A DNA stretch of 21,799 bases from Candidatus Peribacteraceae bacterium (GCA_018062585.1 JAGORY010000004.1:14000-35798), one strand, 5' to 3'. Positions 15,320-21,799 are shown, counted from the first letter of the stretch. Notes: generated by a model not told the origin, from the sequence alone. Made by a program: numbers and translations.

Positions 15320-16081
15320 ATGCCCATCAAAGAATCCTCCGGCCAGAACAATGTCTGGTTTGGAGTCGCCATGTTCCTCATCGGTCTCATCGCCGGAGCA
15401 ATTTTGACATTCGCATCCGGAGCCATGCCGACAGTCCGCGGAACCGGCAGCGGAACGACTGGAGCAGTTCCTCCTCCGCAGGCACCGACGGCGCCGAGAG
15501 CTGACGTCGGCACACGCATGGTTGCGTACGCCAAGGAGATCGGCCTCGATGCAGATGACTTCAGTGCATGTGTTGCGAGCAACAAGTATGAAGCCAAGAT
15601 CAACCAGCAAATGGCTGCAGGCCAGACTGCAGGCGTCAGCGGCACACCTGGAAACATCGTCTACGACATCAAGTCCAAGAAGGGCATCGTCATCTCAGGC
15701 GCCCAGCCAATCGGTAACTTCAAGACCACGATTGACGCCATGCTGAAAGATCCGGCCGCAGCAGTTGCACAGCCTGGAGTCACCGTTGCAGGGCCCGTCA
15801 CTCCTGTGGATCCGGAGACTGAGTACATCCGCGGAGACGCTGATGCCACGATCGCGCTCATCGAGTACTCGGACTACGAGTGTCCGTTCTGTCACTCGGT
15901 TCACCCGACGTACCAGCAGCTCATGCAGGACTACGACGGTAAGGTTATGTGGGTCTACCGTCACTTCCCCTTAAGCTTCCACCTGGAGGCGATGCCGCTT
16001 GCAGTCGGAGCGGAGTGCGCCGGAGAACTCGGCGGCAACGATGCCTACTGGGAGTTCTCGGACAAAGTCATGGCTGAGTAA
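15320..16081 (+). CDS. Membrane-anchored DsbA-like thioredoxin-fold protein, circularly permuted
   Basis: 253 aa from ATG 15320, chosen from the promoter and because the anchor begins directly after it. A membrane helix (13-34) and a Gly/Pro/Ala linker (35-62) lead to two halves of a DsbA-type fold in the wrong order. Residues 65-143 match what is normally the C-terminal half: AKEIGLDADDFSACV, then GVSGTP with the cis-proline (P110), then ISGAQPIGNFKTTIDAML. Residues 166-253 match the normal N-terminal half: RGDADATIALIEYSDYECPFC (active site C188-P-F-C191), VYRHFPLSFH and ECAGELGGNDAYWEFSDKVMAE. The protein stops exactly where the family's helical middle would continue. A linker of about 25 residues joins the halves. 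Both the CxxC and the cis-Pro are intact, so a redox role outside the membrane (disulfide formation or isomerisation) remains plausible. Its N-terminal anchor places it with A2M and PBP1C on the outer face. Confidence 0.9.
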   Translation: MPIKESSGQNNVWFGVAMFLIGLIAGAILTFASGAMPTVRGTGSGTTGAVPPPQAPTAPRADVGTRMVAYAKEIGLDADDFSACVASNKYEAKINQQMAAGQTAGVSGTPGNIVYDIKSKKGIVISGAQPIGNFKTTIDAMLKDPAAAVAQPGVTVAGPVTPVDPETEYIRGDADATIALIEYSDYECPFCHSVHPTYQQLMQDYDGKVMWVYRHFPLSFHLEAMPLAVGAECAGELGGNDAYWEFSDKVMAE

Positions 16082-16089
16082 AGTCAGGA

Positions 16090-16159
16090 GAAGGCAGAAA
16101 TGAAAGGAAAGGCAGAAAGGTTTGACTACCTTCCTGCCTTTTCTCACGTTTCTGCCTTC
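16090..16159. terminator. Bidirectional terminator made of two nested hairpins
   Basis: The inner hairpin is AAAGGCAG-A-AAGG with CCTT-C-CTGCCTTT (16108-16120/16129-16141, one mismatch, 8-nt loop). Its right arm runs into TTTTCTC, giving a plus-strand terminator for the DsbA-like gene. On the minus strand it is followed by TTTCCTTTCATTTC, serving the M29 peptidase gene. An outer perfect repeat GAAGGCAGAAA/TTTCTGCCTTC (16090-16100/16149-16159) encloses it; the GGCAGAAA core thus occurs twice directly and twice inverted. Confidence 0.8.
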
Positions 16160-16160
16160 G

Positions 16161-17360
16161 TTAGAGCGTAAACATGCCGTCCTTGAAGATCACTTTTTTC
16201 CCACCACCAGGTAGAGACGCCGTCACGGTTCGGTCTTCTGTTGAGATGATATCGGTGTGCTCTGGTGAATCGTTATATCCGAGATCCGCCCATTCTTGTT
16301 CGGTGGGCTTACTCATGTCGCCGGGATAACTGTCCTTATAGGCGCGGCCGAGCGCGAGGTGCGTGTTTCCGAATTCGCCGCCGATGTTTTCATCGAATAG
16401 CGTGTTGGCCATGAACTTCGTGATTCTGGAAAAGCGCTTGTCTGTCAGTGAGTATTCGCCGATTTTATCCGCATTCCTGCGGCTGATCATGCTATCTAGA
16501 ACATGTTGCCCTTCTTTTGCCTCGGCACGGACGACGAAGCCTTTTTTGAATTCGAGTGTGATATCGCGAAGAATATTTCCGTAACGATAGAGCGGCTGGT
16601 TGAAGAAAATCGTTCCTTCGGTACCTCGCCAGTCTGGTGAGATGAACAGCTCGAAACTCGGAATATTGCGACAGCTTCCCCCAAGCCAAGAGCGGTTTTT
16701 GCCGACTTGTACGCGTAGATCGATCTTTTCCCCTTGCACATGCAACCATTCAATCTCGAGTGCGTCTAGGGCCTTCTTGACGCGTTCCTGCTCAGACTGA
16801 ATCTTGCGCCACTCACTGATGGGATCCTCGCAGTCTAGGTAACACGCCTGAATGATCTGGTCCCAATATTCTTTCATCGACATGCCAGCTTCTTTCGCCA
16901 TGGCTTCGGTGCCATAGAGCGCGAGGGTCCATGTAAATTTTTTCTGCTGTTCTTTCGCAAATAGCCAGTCGCGAAATTTCCGCCGCGCATCCATCGCTCT
17001 GAAAAGTCTCTGGGGATCTACATCTTTTAGTTCCGTAGGATCGGTATCGGCAATGATGGAAACCTGATGATCGATCAAGTCAGCTTCGGCGCGCTTATAC
17101 GCTTCCGGGAAAAAAATAAGTTGATCTTCCGATGCGTACTCAAAAAAGATCTTGTCAGTTCCCGTGGAAAGCAGGTTGGTCTTAGGATACGCACCGCTCT
17201 GAAGTACGGCCCTCAGAATCTCGTGATACAGAGGCTTCGCGACATCGGGAATGTTAATCTGAACAACTTCTCCTTTTCTTGCGCCCTCACCTCCGTTGAG
17301 TGCGAATTTGATGAGCAGGTCCGCGTACTTGCCGAGAATCGATGCATCGGGCTGAAACAC
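16161..17360 (-). CDS. M29-family metallo-aminopeptidase (thermophilic aminopeptidase type)
   Basis: 399 aa from GTG 17360. The frame extends to TTG 17378, but family members begin close to the FQPDASILGKYADLLIKFAL segment, so GTG 17360 is preferred. The metal-ligand motifs of family M29 are all visible in order: RNIPSFE (E237), IGEYSL (E302), GNTHLALGRAY (H334, Y341) and SPEHTDII (H368, D370). The length (about 400) is normal. By family it removes N-terminal amino acids from peptides in the cytoplasm using a two-metal site. It has no signal peptide. It is divergent from the lipoprotein gene across 97 bp and converges on the DsbA-like gene. A possible -10, TACACT (17373-17368 on the minus strand), sits only 7 nt before the GTG, which would give a leaderless mRNA; this is tentative. 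Confidence 0.92.
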   Translation of the reverse strand: MFQPDASILGKYADLLIKFALNGGEGARKGEVVQINIPDVAKPLYHEILRAVLQSGAYPKTNLLSTGTDKIFFEYASEDQLIFFPEAYKRAEADLIDHQVSIIADTDPTELKDVDPQRLFRAMDARRKFRDWLFAKEQQKKFTWTLALYGTEAMAKEAGMSMKEYWDQIIQACYLDCEDPISEWRKIQSEQERVKKALDALEIEWLHVQGEKIDLRVQVGKNRSWLGGSCRNIPSFELFISPDWRGTEGTIFFNQPLYRYGNILRDITLEFKKGFVVRAEAKEGQHVLDSMISRRNADKIGEYSLTDKRFSRITKFMANTLFDENIGGEFGNTHLALGRAYKDSYPGDMSKPTEQEWADLGYNDSPEHTDIISTEDRTVTASLPGGGKKVIFKDGMFTL

Positions 17361-17403
17361 GGTCCGAAGTGTACACAAAAATGTAGGAAAATGCAGGAGT
17401 CAC

Positions 17404-17432
17404 TTTGTACCTTTCTTGCTGTGACGTATACT
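17404..17432 (+). promoter_or_regulatory. Candidate promoter of the lipoprotein gene
   Basis: A good -10, TATACT (17427-17432), within CGTATACT as at the DsbA-like gene, has a weak -35 TTTGTA (17404-17409) at 17 bp. Transcription would start near 17439 and give a leader of about 19 nt, pyrimidine- and C-rich, without a Shine-Dalgarno sequence. The PilC-N protein gene 17 bp after the lipoprotein gene is probably co-transcribed. Confidence 0.5.
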
Positions 17433-17457
17433 GTCGGCCTTCTCCCCCGAACCCGCA

Positions 17458-18564
17458 ATGCGACGATTTCTTCCGATCCTGTTTGTTCTTACTCTCGGAC
17501 TCACGGCCTGTAATTTCGGCGGCGCGCCGACTCCGGCCCCCGATGATTCCTCCAGCTCTTCCTCATCCGAGGATTCGGCCCTCATAACACACAACGTCAG
17601 TTACAGCGGAATCATTGAAGAGATCGGCATCACGACGTACCAGCAGGGTACGCATCGCCTCACGCTCGAGGACGACGAATTTTTGCTTCTCGAATCCACT
17701 GACGCAAACCTAAATCTGGATACGTATCTCGGTAAGCGTGTCGAGATTCATGGCTCGCTGCAGCCGACTATTGAGGAAGGAGGACTGCTCCTGAAGGCCG
17801 AAGAAGTCATCGTGCTTGATCTCACTGGTTCATCGTCCTCGGAGACTAGTGAAGGAACCGAGAAAATGTGCGGCGGCATCGCTGGCATTGTATGCGAGGG
17901 TAACCAAGATTGTGTGGACGATACCAGTGACAGCTGCGACCCCATGAATGGAGGCGCCGATTGTTCTGGAATTTGTGTCCCGAAGAGTGATGCTAGCTCT
18001 TCTGAAAACAGCGAGTCTTCGTCGCCTGCCTCAACCTCACGCTCAAGCTCGAGTTCGTCTGCAGCGATGACATCTTCGTCGCGGACCAGTAGCTCGGTTG
18101 CTATAGTTTCATCTGTCTCGTCCTCCTCCTCTAGCGTGACTTCGGTTCCCGCTGACTCCGCAGCCATGGAGGAGCAGAACGCGCTGCTTGCGAAGCAGAC
18201 GTACGATCAGCCGTCTCTCTGGACGCAGACGTACTGCACCAGCCACATCGCTTTCTGCGTACCAGTGCACAAGAACTGGTACTTCAAGTCTTTCGGCGCC
18301 ACGACCAGCAACCGCTGGCACGTGGAGCTCGGCATGTCCGACATCGAGGATCTCGGTGACGGAGCCATCATCCTGAACCTTGTTGCGGGTTCCTCGGCTT
18401 CGATGCAAGCTCAGGACGGCCAGATCAAGACGCAGGGATCTGACATCATCGGATTCAAGGACTGGCAGGACGGTACACACTTCGAGCTCATCGCCGATGC
18501 CCGCCTCAAGACCGCCGTCGAATACATGCTCGCACACATCACGCCGTACGCAGGCGCGCAGTAA
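17458..18564 (+). CDS. Serine-rich lipoprotein with OB-like and six-cysteine modules
   Basis: 368 aa. A type II signal peptide ends in the lipobox LTAC (lipidated C18). A short Ser linker leads to a beta-rich module (about 44-121) with the pattern of an OB fold (SGIIEEIG, HRLTLEDD, YLGKRVEIHG). Next is a six-cysteine motif (C138, C146, C152, C160, C169, C173; MCGGIAGIVC...CDPMNGGADCSGIC), a compact disulfide module seen in secreted bacterial proteins. A long linker that is mostly Ser (about 177-235) precedes a C-terminal domain (250-366) with one possible disulfide (C260, C267) that I cannot name. The protein should be exposed on the cell surface. With eight cysteines outside the membrane it is a natural client of a DsbA-like enzyme such as the one encoded nearby. 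Function unknown. Confidence 0.85.
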   Translation: MRRFLPILFVLTLGLTACNFGGAPTPAPDDSSSSSSSEDSALITHNVSYSGIIEEIGITTYQQGTHRLTLEDDEFLLLESTDANLNLDTYLGKRVEIHGSLQPTIEEGGLLLKAEEVIVLDLTGSSSSETSEGTEKMCGGIAGIVCEGNQDCVDDTSDSCDPMNGGADCSGICVPKSDASSSENSESSSPASTSRSSSSSSAAMTSSSRTSSSVAIVSSVSSSSSSVTSVPADSAAMEEQNALLAKQTYDQPSLWTQTYCTSHIAFCVPVHKNWYFKSFGATTSNRWHVELGMSDIEDLGDGAIILNLVAGSSASMQAQDGQIKTQGSDIIGFKDWQDGTHFELIADARLKTAVEYMLAHITPYAGAQ

Positions 18565-18581
18565 GCTTCGCTTTCCTCCGT

Positions 18582-19418
18582 ATGCCACTCTTCACGTACA
18601 GGGCGACGAACGACGACAATAAAGAAGTCCGAGGGTCCATCGACTCTCCGGATGAACTGAATGCGAGAAAGTCTTTGGAGGATCTCAATCTTGATGTCAT
18701 CGAAATCTCCGAAGCTCATCGCATAAAGCCGGAGGCCGCAGCTTCGTCACCTATCCCCGATGCGGTGATGCCGACTTTTGCCTTCGAGGGCAAGGATGGT
18801 ACCGGTGCCGTTCGACGCGGAACGATGCAGGCCCAGAGTAAGTACGAAGCCTTCAAACGTCTGCGCGATGATCAGAAGCTTTTTCTCACGATGCTTTCAC
18901 CAGCTGGAGTGCTGCCACAGTACAAAGATGCAGAGCTTGATCAGTGGCAACGCGGAGTGAAGGCTGATGCCCCTAAGCCTTTTTCTGTAACTCCGGCGCC
19001 ACAGCCTCAGCCGAAAATAGCACCCGTAGCACAGAAAGTGGCTACTAGGCCCACAATCGGTTTCACGAACGTAACGGAAACGCCCAAAAAGGAGGCACCA
19101 GCTCCGGTCCTGAAGAAAACGTCCGGCGGCTACCATTCTCTCACCGCGACACTGCGGCTCTACGCAGGCTGGCTGCTTGCGTGGTACGGCCTCTTCGTCG
19201 CCATCGGGTATTACTCCGTGCAGCGTGTGCTGCCGTGGGACATTCCGTTCGTGCAGGCCTTTTACCTTTCACCGCTCATCTTCAGTTTCATCGTCGCGAT
19301 CTTCATTTTTCTCTTGATGTCAGCGGTTCACAAACTCATGAAAGGAGGACTCATGACAGGCATCGTCTTCACCGTCCTCGGAATCGGTTTGTTCGTCGGC
19401 GTAAAGATGCTGGCCTGA
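18582..19418 (+). CDS. Membrane protein with two PilC/GspF N-terminal domains and three C-terminal helices
   Basis: 278 aa from ATG 18582. Residues 1-44 (MPLFTYRATNDDNKEVRGSI...LNLDVIEISE) match the short N-terminal domain that opens PilC/GspF platform proteins of type IV pili and type II secretion. Residues 63-106 (MPTFAFEGKDGTGAVRRGTM...) repeat the same pattern with low identity. A Pro/Ala/Lys linker (about 130-180) leads to three membrane helices (about 193-213, 226-249, 255-276). The large helical GspF domains that form the secretion platform are missing. It is therefore not a working PilC; it may bind PilC partners or use the domain as a general cytoplasmic adaptor. This is an inference from domain order. 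It lies 17 bp after the lipoprotein gene, likely the same operon. Its stop abuts the stop of the convergent gene. Confidence 0.82.
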   Translation: MPLFTYRATNDDNKEVRGSIDSPDELNARKSLEDLNLDVIEISEAHRIKPEAAASSPIPDAVMPTFAFEGKDGTGAVRRGTMQAQSKYEAFKRLRDDQKLFLTMLSPAGVLPQYKDAELDQWQRGVKADAPKPFSVTPAPQPQPKIAPVAQKVATRPTIGFTNVTETPKKEAPAPVLKKTSGGYHSLTATLRLYAGWLLAWYGLFVAIGYYSVQRVLPWDIPFVQAFYLSPLIFSFIVAIFIFLLMSAVHKLMKGGLMTGIVFTVLGIGLFVGVKMLA

Positions 19419-20054
19419 TTACAGACCGAGCTGCTTACGGATATCGTCCGCCTGCGACTGCTCCTGTTGCTTGGCTTGCTGCTGCACGTAGAGTGCCTGC
19501 AGATCTTTCCAGTCCTCGGAGTGCTTCTTCTCAAGCTGCATGAGGTGCTTCAGGTGTTTCGGTGATAGCTGACTGAATTTGAAACGCTCTTCTTCGAGAA
19601 TCTTCTGGAGTTCATCGATCTGGAACTGGCTGAGCTTCGGAACGGCCTGAATGATGCGCCACTTCTCGTCGCGTGTGAGAGAGATGGAGCCGCGAAGCAG
19701 GCCTAAGAACTTCGCCTCGTCGAACTGAGTTTCGCCGTGGGCGGGAATAGCGACGTGATCGTTGTTCAGGACTTCGGAAATCGTACCAAATCGATAGTTG
19801 CCGACTTCCGTGAGAATGCGGATGTCTTCATCGTCGTAGCCGGCTTCCTTCGTCGCTGAGATTCCGACTGGTGGGGGTGGAGGACTGGTGTCCTGAACCG
19901 GCGGATTTGCTCCGTCTTGCTGCGTTCCACCCGTGGTTGCCTGCCCGCCTGGAGGCGGTGGAGGTGAGCCAAATACCTGCGTCGGATCGAGTCCGTCGTT
20001 CGGTACCGGATCTCCTGGTCGCGGAGGATTGCCTCCTTGTGATTGGTCAGCCAT
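19419..20054 (-). CDS. Unknown protein, Pro-rich N-terminus and helical C-terminus
   Basis: 211 aa from ATG 20054 (MADQSQGGNPPRPGD). An upstream in-frame start at 20090 is rejected because it falls at or before the expected transcription start of the promoter at 20079-20106. Residues 1-65 are rich in Pro, Gly and Gln, with two PPPPP runs, and look disordered. Residues 70-211 are conserved-looking and helical: GYDDEDIRILTEVGNYRFGTISEVL, then SISLTRDEKWRIIQAVPKLSQFQIDELQKILEEE, ending in a Gln/Lys-rich coiled coil (HLMQLEKKHSEDWKDLQALYVQQQAKQQ). There is no signal peptide or membrane segment, so it is cytoplasmic. I do not recognise the family. Transcribed from its own promoter inside the end of the methyltransferase gene. 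Confidence 0.82.
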   Translation of the reverse strand: MADQSQGGNPPRPGDPVPNDGLDPTQVFGSPPPPPGGQATTGGTQQDGANPPVQDTSPPPPPVGISATKEAGYDDEDIRILTEVGNYRFGTISEVLNNDHVAIPAHGETQFDEAKFLGLLRGSISLTRDEKWRIIQAVPKLSQFQIDELQKILEEERFKFSQLSPKHLKHLMQLEKKHSEDWKDLQALYVQQQAKQQEQSQADDIRKQLGL

Positions 20055-20078
20055 AGGGACGTGAGGAAAGACCGGCAA

Positions 20079-20106
20079 ATGGTAGCACAAAAACAGGTAT
20101 CTTCAA
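20079..20106 (-). promoter_or_regulatory. Promoter of the Pro-rich unknown gene
   Basis: On the minus strand: TTGAAG (20106-20101), a 16-bp spacer and extended -10 TGC-TACCAT (20087-20079). The -35 includes the TGA stop of the methyltransferase gene. Transcription would start near 20072, about 18 nt before ATG 20054. It closely resembles the GGDEF-gene promoter at 2798-2825. Confidence 0.6.
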
Positions 20107-20561
20107 CAGCAACACCGGAAGTGGTAGAACGCAATGCCAGCGGCTACGGACACATTCAGTGAGTTCTTGGTCCCCAGCATCGGGATCTGAACCGTCGCAT
20201 CTGATAGCTTCATAAGCTCCGGTGGCACACCCAAGATTTCGTGACCCAGAATAATACAGACCGGCTTTTCGGGTCTGAAATCCATGAGAGGGGTACTCCC
20301 CTCTTTGAGCTCAAGGGAGACGATCGTATACCCTTCATTCTTGCGCTGCGTGATGACATTGATCGGGTCATTCTCCTGAGACCAAGGAACGGTAGCCTCC
20401 GCTCCTAATGCTGTCTTACCAATTTCTTTGCGAGGTGGAGTCGCGGTGTAGCCCGTGAGGTGAATGTGCGAAACATTGAACGCATCAGCAGACCGAAAAA
20501 CCGCTCCGATGTTCCATAGTGAGCGGATATTGTGCGCGATGACGACGATATCTTTGCTCAC
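20103..20561 (-). CDS. SpoU/TrmH-family RNA 2'-O-methyltransferase
   Basis: 152 aa from GTG 20561. All three SPOUT motifs are present: motif 1 NIRSLWNIGAVFRSADAF (11-28, with the conserved N and R), motif 2 ILGHEILGVP (104-113), and motif 3 IPMLGTKNSLNVSVAAGIAFY (126-146). These form the knotted SAM-binding site. By family it methylates the 2'-OH of a ribose in tRNA or rRNA; the target cannot be told. The length is that of a minimal catalytic domain, without the extra N-terminal RNA-binding domain of RlmB, so it resembles TrmL-size enzymes. The end HFRCCC carries three cysteines in a row, which is unusual. The start overlaps the PurQ-like stop by 4 bp (GTGA), indicating translational coupling. 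Confidence 0.92.
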   Translation of the reverse strand: MSKDIVVIAHNIRSLWNIGAVFRSADAFNVSHIHLTGYTATPPRKEIGKTALGAEATVPWSQENDPINVITQRKNEGYTIVSLELKEGSTPLMDFRPEKPVCIILGHEILGVPPELMKLSDATVQIPMLGTKNSLNVSVAAGIAFYHFRCCC

Positions 20562-21799
20562 ACCTTGAGGCGTTCTAAGGTCGACGAGTGCGGGTTGCAG
20601 AAGACTTCGCAGATGTCGGTCCGGAGTAGGGCCGCTTCTTTGATATCACGACAGTCGTAGCAAATGCCGGTCTCAGCACCTTCGCCAAGAGACGACGCTC
20701 CCCTATCGGGCTCATCGCGACGCAAGAGCGGCACACCTTTGAGCACCGGATGCGCTGCCTTTTCGAGCGACTTAGCATCAGGATTCCACTTATGAAACGT
20801 GCCTCTGGTCCGGACATATGCCACCTCTTTATTTGGATTGAAGAACGACAGCGAGGAGAGCAGTTCAACGGCGCTGTCATCTTTCAGCCCCACGAAACGG
20901 TACTGCTTTAGTGTAAGCGCAGGTTCGACTCTGCGGGCAGCCTGCTCCACCGTACGCTCTTCGTTATTGGTGATGATCGTATCGATGTAGAGCTCGGTAC
21001 GCATGGCGAGACGCGTGGGTAGCGTGTAGCGGGTAGTAGAAAGTTTTCCGACATTGTCGCTCACCGCTACCCGCTTCCCGCTACCAGCTTTTCTCGTCTG
21101 TACCCATTGAAGTATGGATAAAAAATACCGGTCACCCAACTCAGTGCGTTCCGGATGCGGCATAAGAGCGACGACATTTCCTTCTTTATTACAGATCCCG
21201 GCGATGCCACTGGTGGAGCCATTGGGAGTAAATGGAGCCAGCGCCGACGGTGCTGCATCTGGGGTGCAGTACCGGAAAGCGACTTGGTCGTTCTTCTCAA
21301 GTTCAGCAATCAGATCACGATCACGGGTCACAAACCTTCCCTCTCCGTGTGCGATGGGGATGTGCATCGCACCGGTCCAGTTGGACGTCGCGCAACGGTC
21401 CGGCTTGCATGCGGGCGTGATCCAGACCCATTCATTGAGAAATCCGGGCGACCTCCAGCTACCATCAGATTCGCGGATGGCGTTATGTGCAAGACACATC
21501 CGAAGCTTGTCCCCAAGTGGGATAAGCCCACTCTCGACGAGGACCTGAGCACCGTTGCAGTTTCCGACAATCACCTTGCCCTTGGCGGCTTCACTGCGCA
21601 TGAAATTGAAGAGCGGATCGCGAGCAGCCACCATGCCGGAGCGGCCTCGGTCTTCGTAGCTAAAGCCAGCACCGAAGAAATATCCGTCGACGTCTTTCAG
21701 CTTCTCGGTTGAATCGTTCCAGCGGAACACGAACGCATCGAAGCCGCACCGCTTCAGTACGCGCAAGTTATCCACTTCACCGTTGCTGCCGGGGAAACT
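20558..21799 (-). CDS. PurQ-like glutaminase with C-terminal extension, 5'-truncated by window edge
   Basis: The frame is open to the window end; the first codons seen read SFPGSNGEVDNLRVL, the normal PurQ N-terminus (FPGSN), so only a few residues are missing. Numbering from GTG 21775, the class I glutaminase features are the nucleophile in GNCNGAQ (C73), HIPIAHGEGRF (138-148) and MPHPER (H207, E209). By family it releases ammonia from glutamine for FGAM synthase in purine synthesis. The PurQ domain ends near residue 228. A palindrome-encoded linker (231-253) follows, then about 147 residues (258-405) I cannot assign, beginning with an in-frame ATG (21004, MRTELYIDTIITNN) and ending with a four-cysteine pattern (CYDC...CEVFC) that could bind a metal. 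At over 413 aa it is far longer than the usual 220-260. It may be a fusion of purQ with a second gene. Confidence 0.9.
   Translation of the reverse strand, partial: SFPGSNGEVDNLRVLKRCGFDAFVFRWNDSTEKLKDVDGYFFGAGFSYEDRGRSGMVAARDPLFNFMRSEAAKGKVIVGNCNGAQVLVESGLIPLGDKLRMCLAHNAIRESDGSWRSPGFLNEWVWITPACKPDRCATSNWTGAMHIPIAHGEGRFVTRDRDLIAELEKNDQVAFRYCTPDAAPSALAPFTPNGSTSGIAGICNKEGNVVALMPHPERTELGDRYFLSILQWVQTRKAGSGKRVAVSDNVGKLSTTRYTLPTRLAMRTELYIDTIITNNEERTVEQAARRVEPALTLKQYRFVGLKDDSAVELLSSLSFFNPNKEVAYVRTRGTFHKWNPDAKSLEKAAHPVLKGVPLLRRDEPDRGASSLGEGAETGICYDCRDIKEAALLRTDICEVFCNPHSSTLERLKV
21018..21085. repeat. 68-bp palindromic element inside the purQ-like gene
   Basis: Arms of 19 bp, GGTAGCGTGTAGCGGGTAG (21018-21036) and CTACCCGCTTCCCGCTACC (21067-21085), are inverted copies matching at 17 of 19 positions around a 30-nt loop. 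Each arm is built from degenerate GTAGCGG units. The element codes in frame for the linker between the glutaminase domain and the C-terminal domain. Confidence 0.8.

Noticed and set aside
1..21799. UGA recoded to glycine, as in some Gracilibacteria-type genomes
   Set aside because: TGA ends the TMTC-like, NDH-2, pbpC, PilC-N, methyltransferase and PurQ-like genes at sensible places, and no family homology continues past them.
1..21799. CRISPR arrays, insertion sequences, phage genes or integrases
   Set aside because: No regularly spaced repeats, transposase or integrase motifs were seen; the only repeats are the short palindromes listed.

Overview
The window is bacterial, of moderate GC content, and uses the standard code: TGA ends at least six genes, and TAA and TAG are also used as stops. 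Several traits suggest an uncultivated candidate-phylum bacterium, perhaps of the Peregrinibacteria/CPR type: many unrecognisable lineage-specific proteins, serine- and proline-rich secreted proteins, a large alpha-2-macroglobulin, start sites almost without Shine-Dalgarno sequences, and little synteny with model bacteria. This placement is inferred from style; there is no rRNA or marker gene here to prove it.

Layout. (a) 3-1361 (+): a conserved-looking protein of unknown function, cut by the left edge. (b) 1389-2768 (-): a cytoplasmic protein with a divergent GGDEF domain, convergent with (a) and with its own promoter and terminator. (c) 2920-2994 (+): tRNA-Phe(GAA), followed by a nested palindromic region (2980-3119) whose far arm is an inverted copy of the tRNA 3' end. 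(d) 3135-6763 (-): a probable operon of NDH-2-like dehydrogenase, a small exported Ig-like protein with a C-terminal anchor, and a TMTC-type membrane protein with TPR repeats. It is driven by an extended -10 promoter at 6781-6789. (e) 6806-15175 (-): the known pair of alpha-2-macroglobulin (1992 aa, thioester CAEQ motif intact) and penicillin-binding protein 1C, here separated by a strong intrinsic terminator. The membrane anchor of PBP1C is encoded but has no ATG, GTG or TTG start.

(f) 15320-16081 (+): a membrane-anchored DsbA-like protein whose two halves are in reversed order, that is, circularly permuted, ending in a double hairpin. (g) 16161-17360 (-): M29 metallo-aminopeptidase. (h) 17458-19418 (+): a Ser-rich lipoprotein, then a three-helix membrane protein carrying two copies of the N-terminal domain of PilC/GspF. 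(i) 19419-21799 (-): a Pro-rich unknown protein with its own promoter, a SpoU/TrmH RNA methyltransferase, and a PurQ-like glutaminase with an extra C-terminal domain, cut by the right edge.

The genes point to a cell that invests in its envelope: peptidoglycan synthesis coupled to protease trapping (PBP1C and A2M), disulfide chemistry (DsbA-like), possible protein glycosylation (TMTC-like) and lipoproteins. NDH-2 suggests NADH reoxidation at the membrane. The strongest novelty candidates are the permuted DsbA, the PBP1C start without a canonical codon, the PilC-N duplication protein, and the PurQ fusion whose junction is a palindrome.
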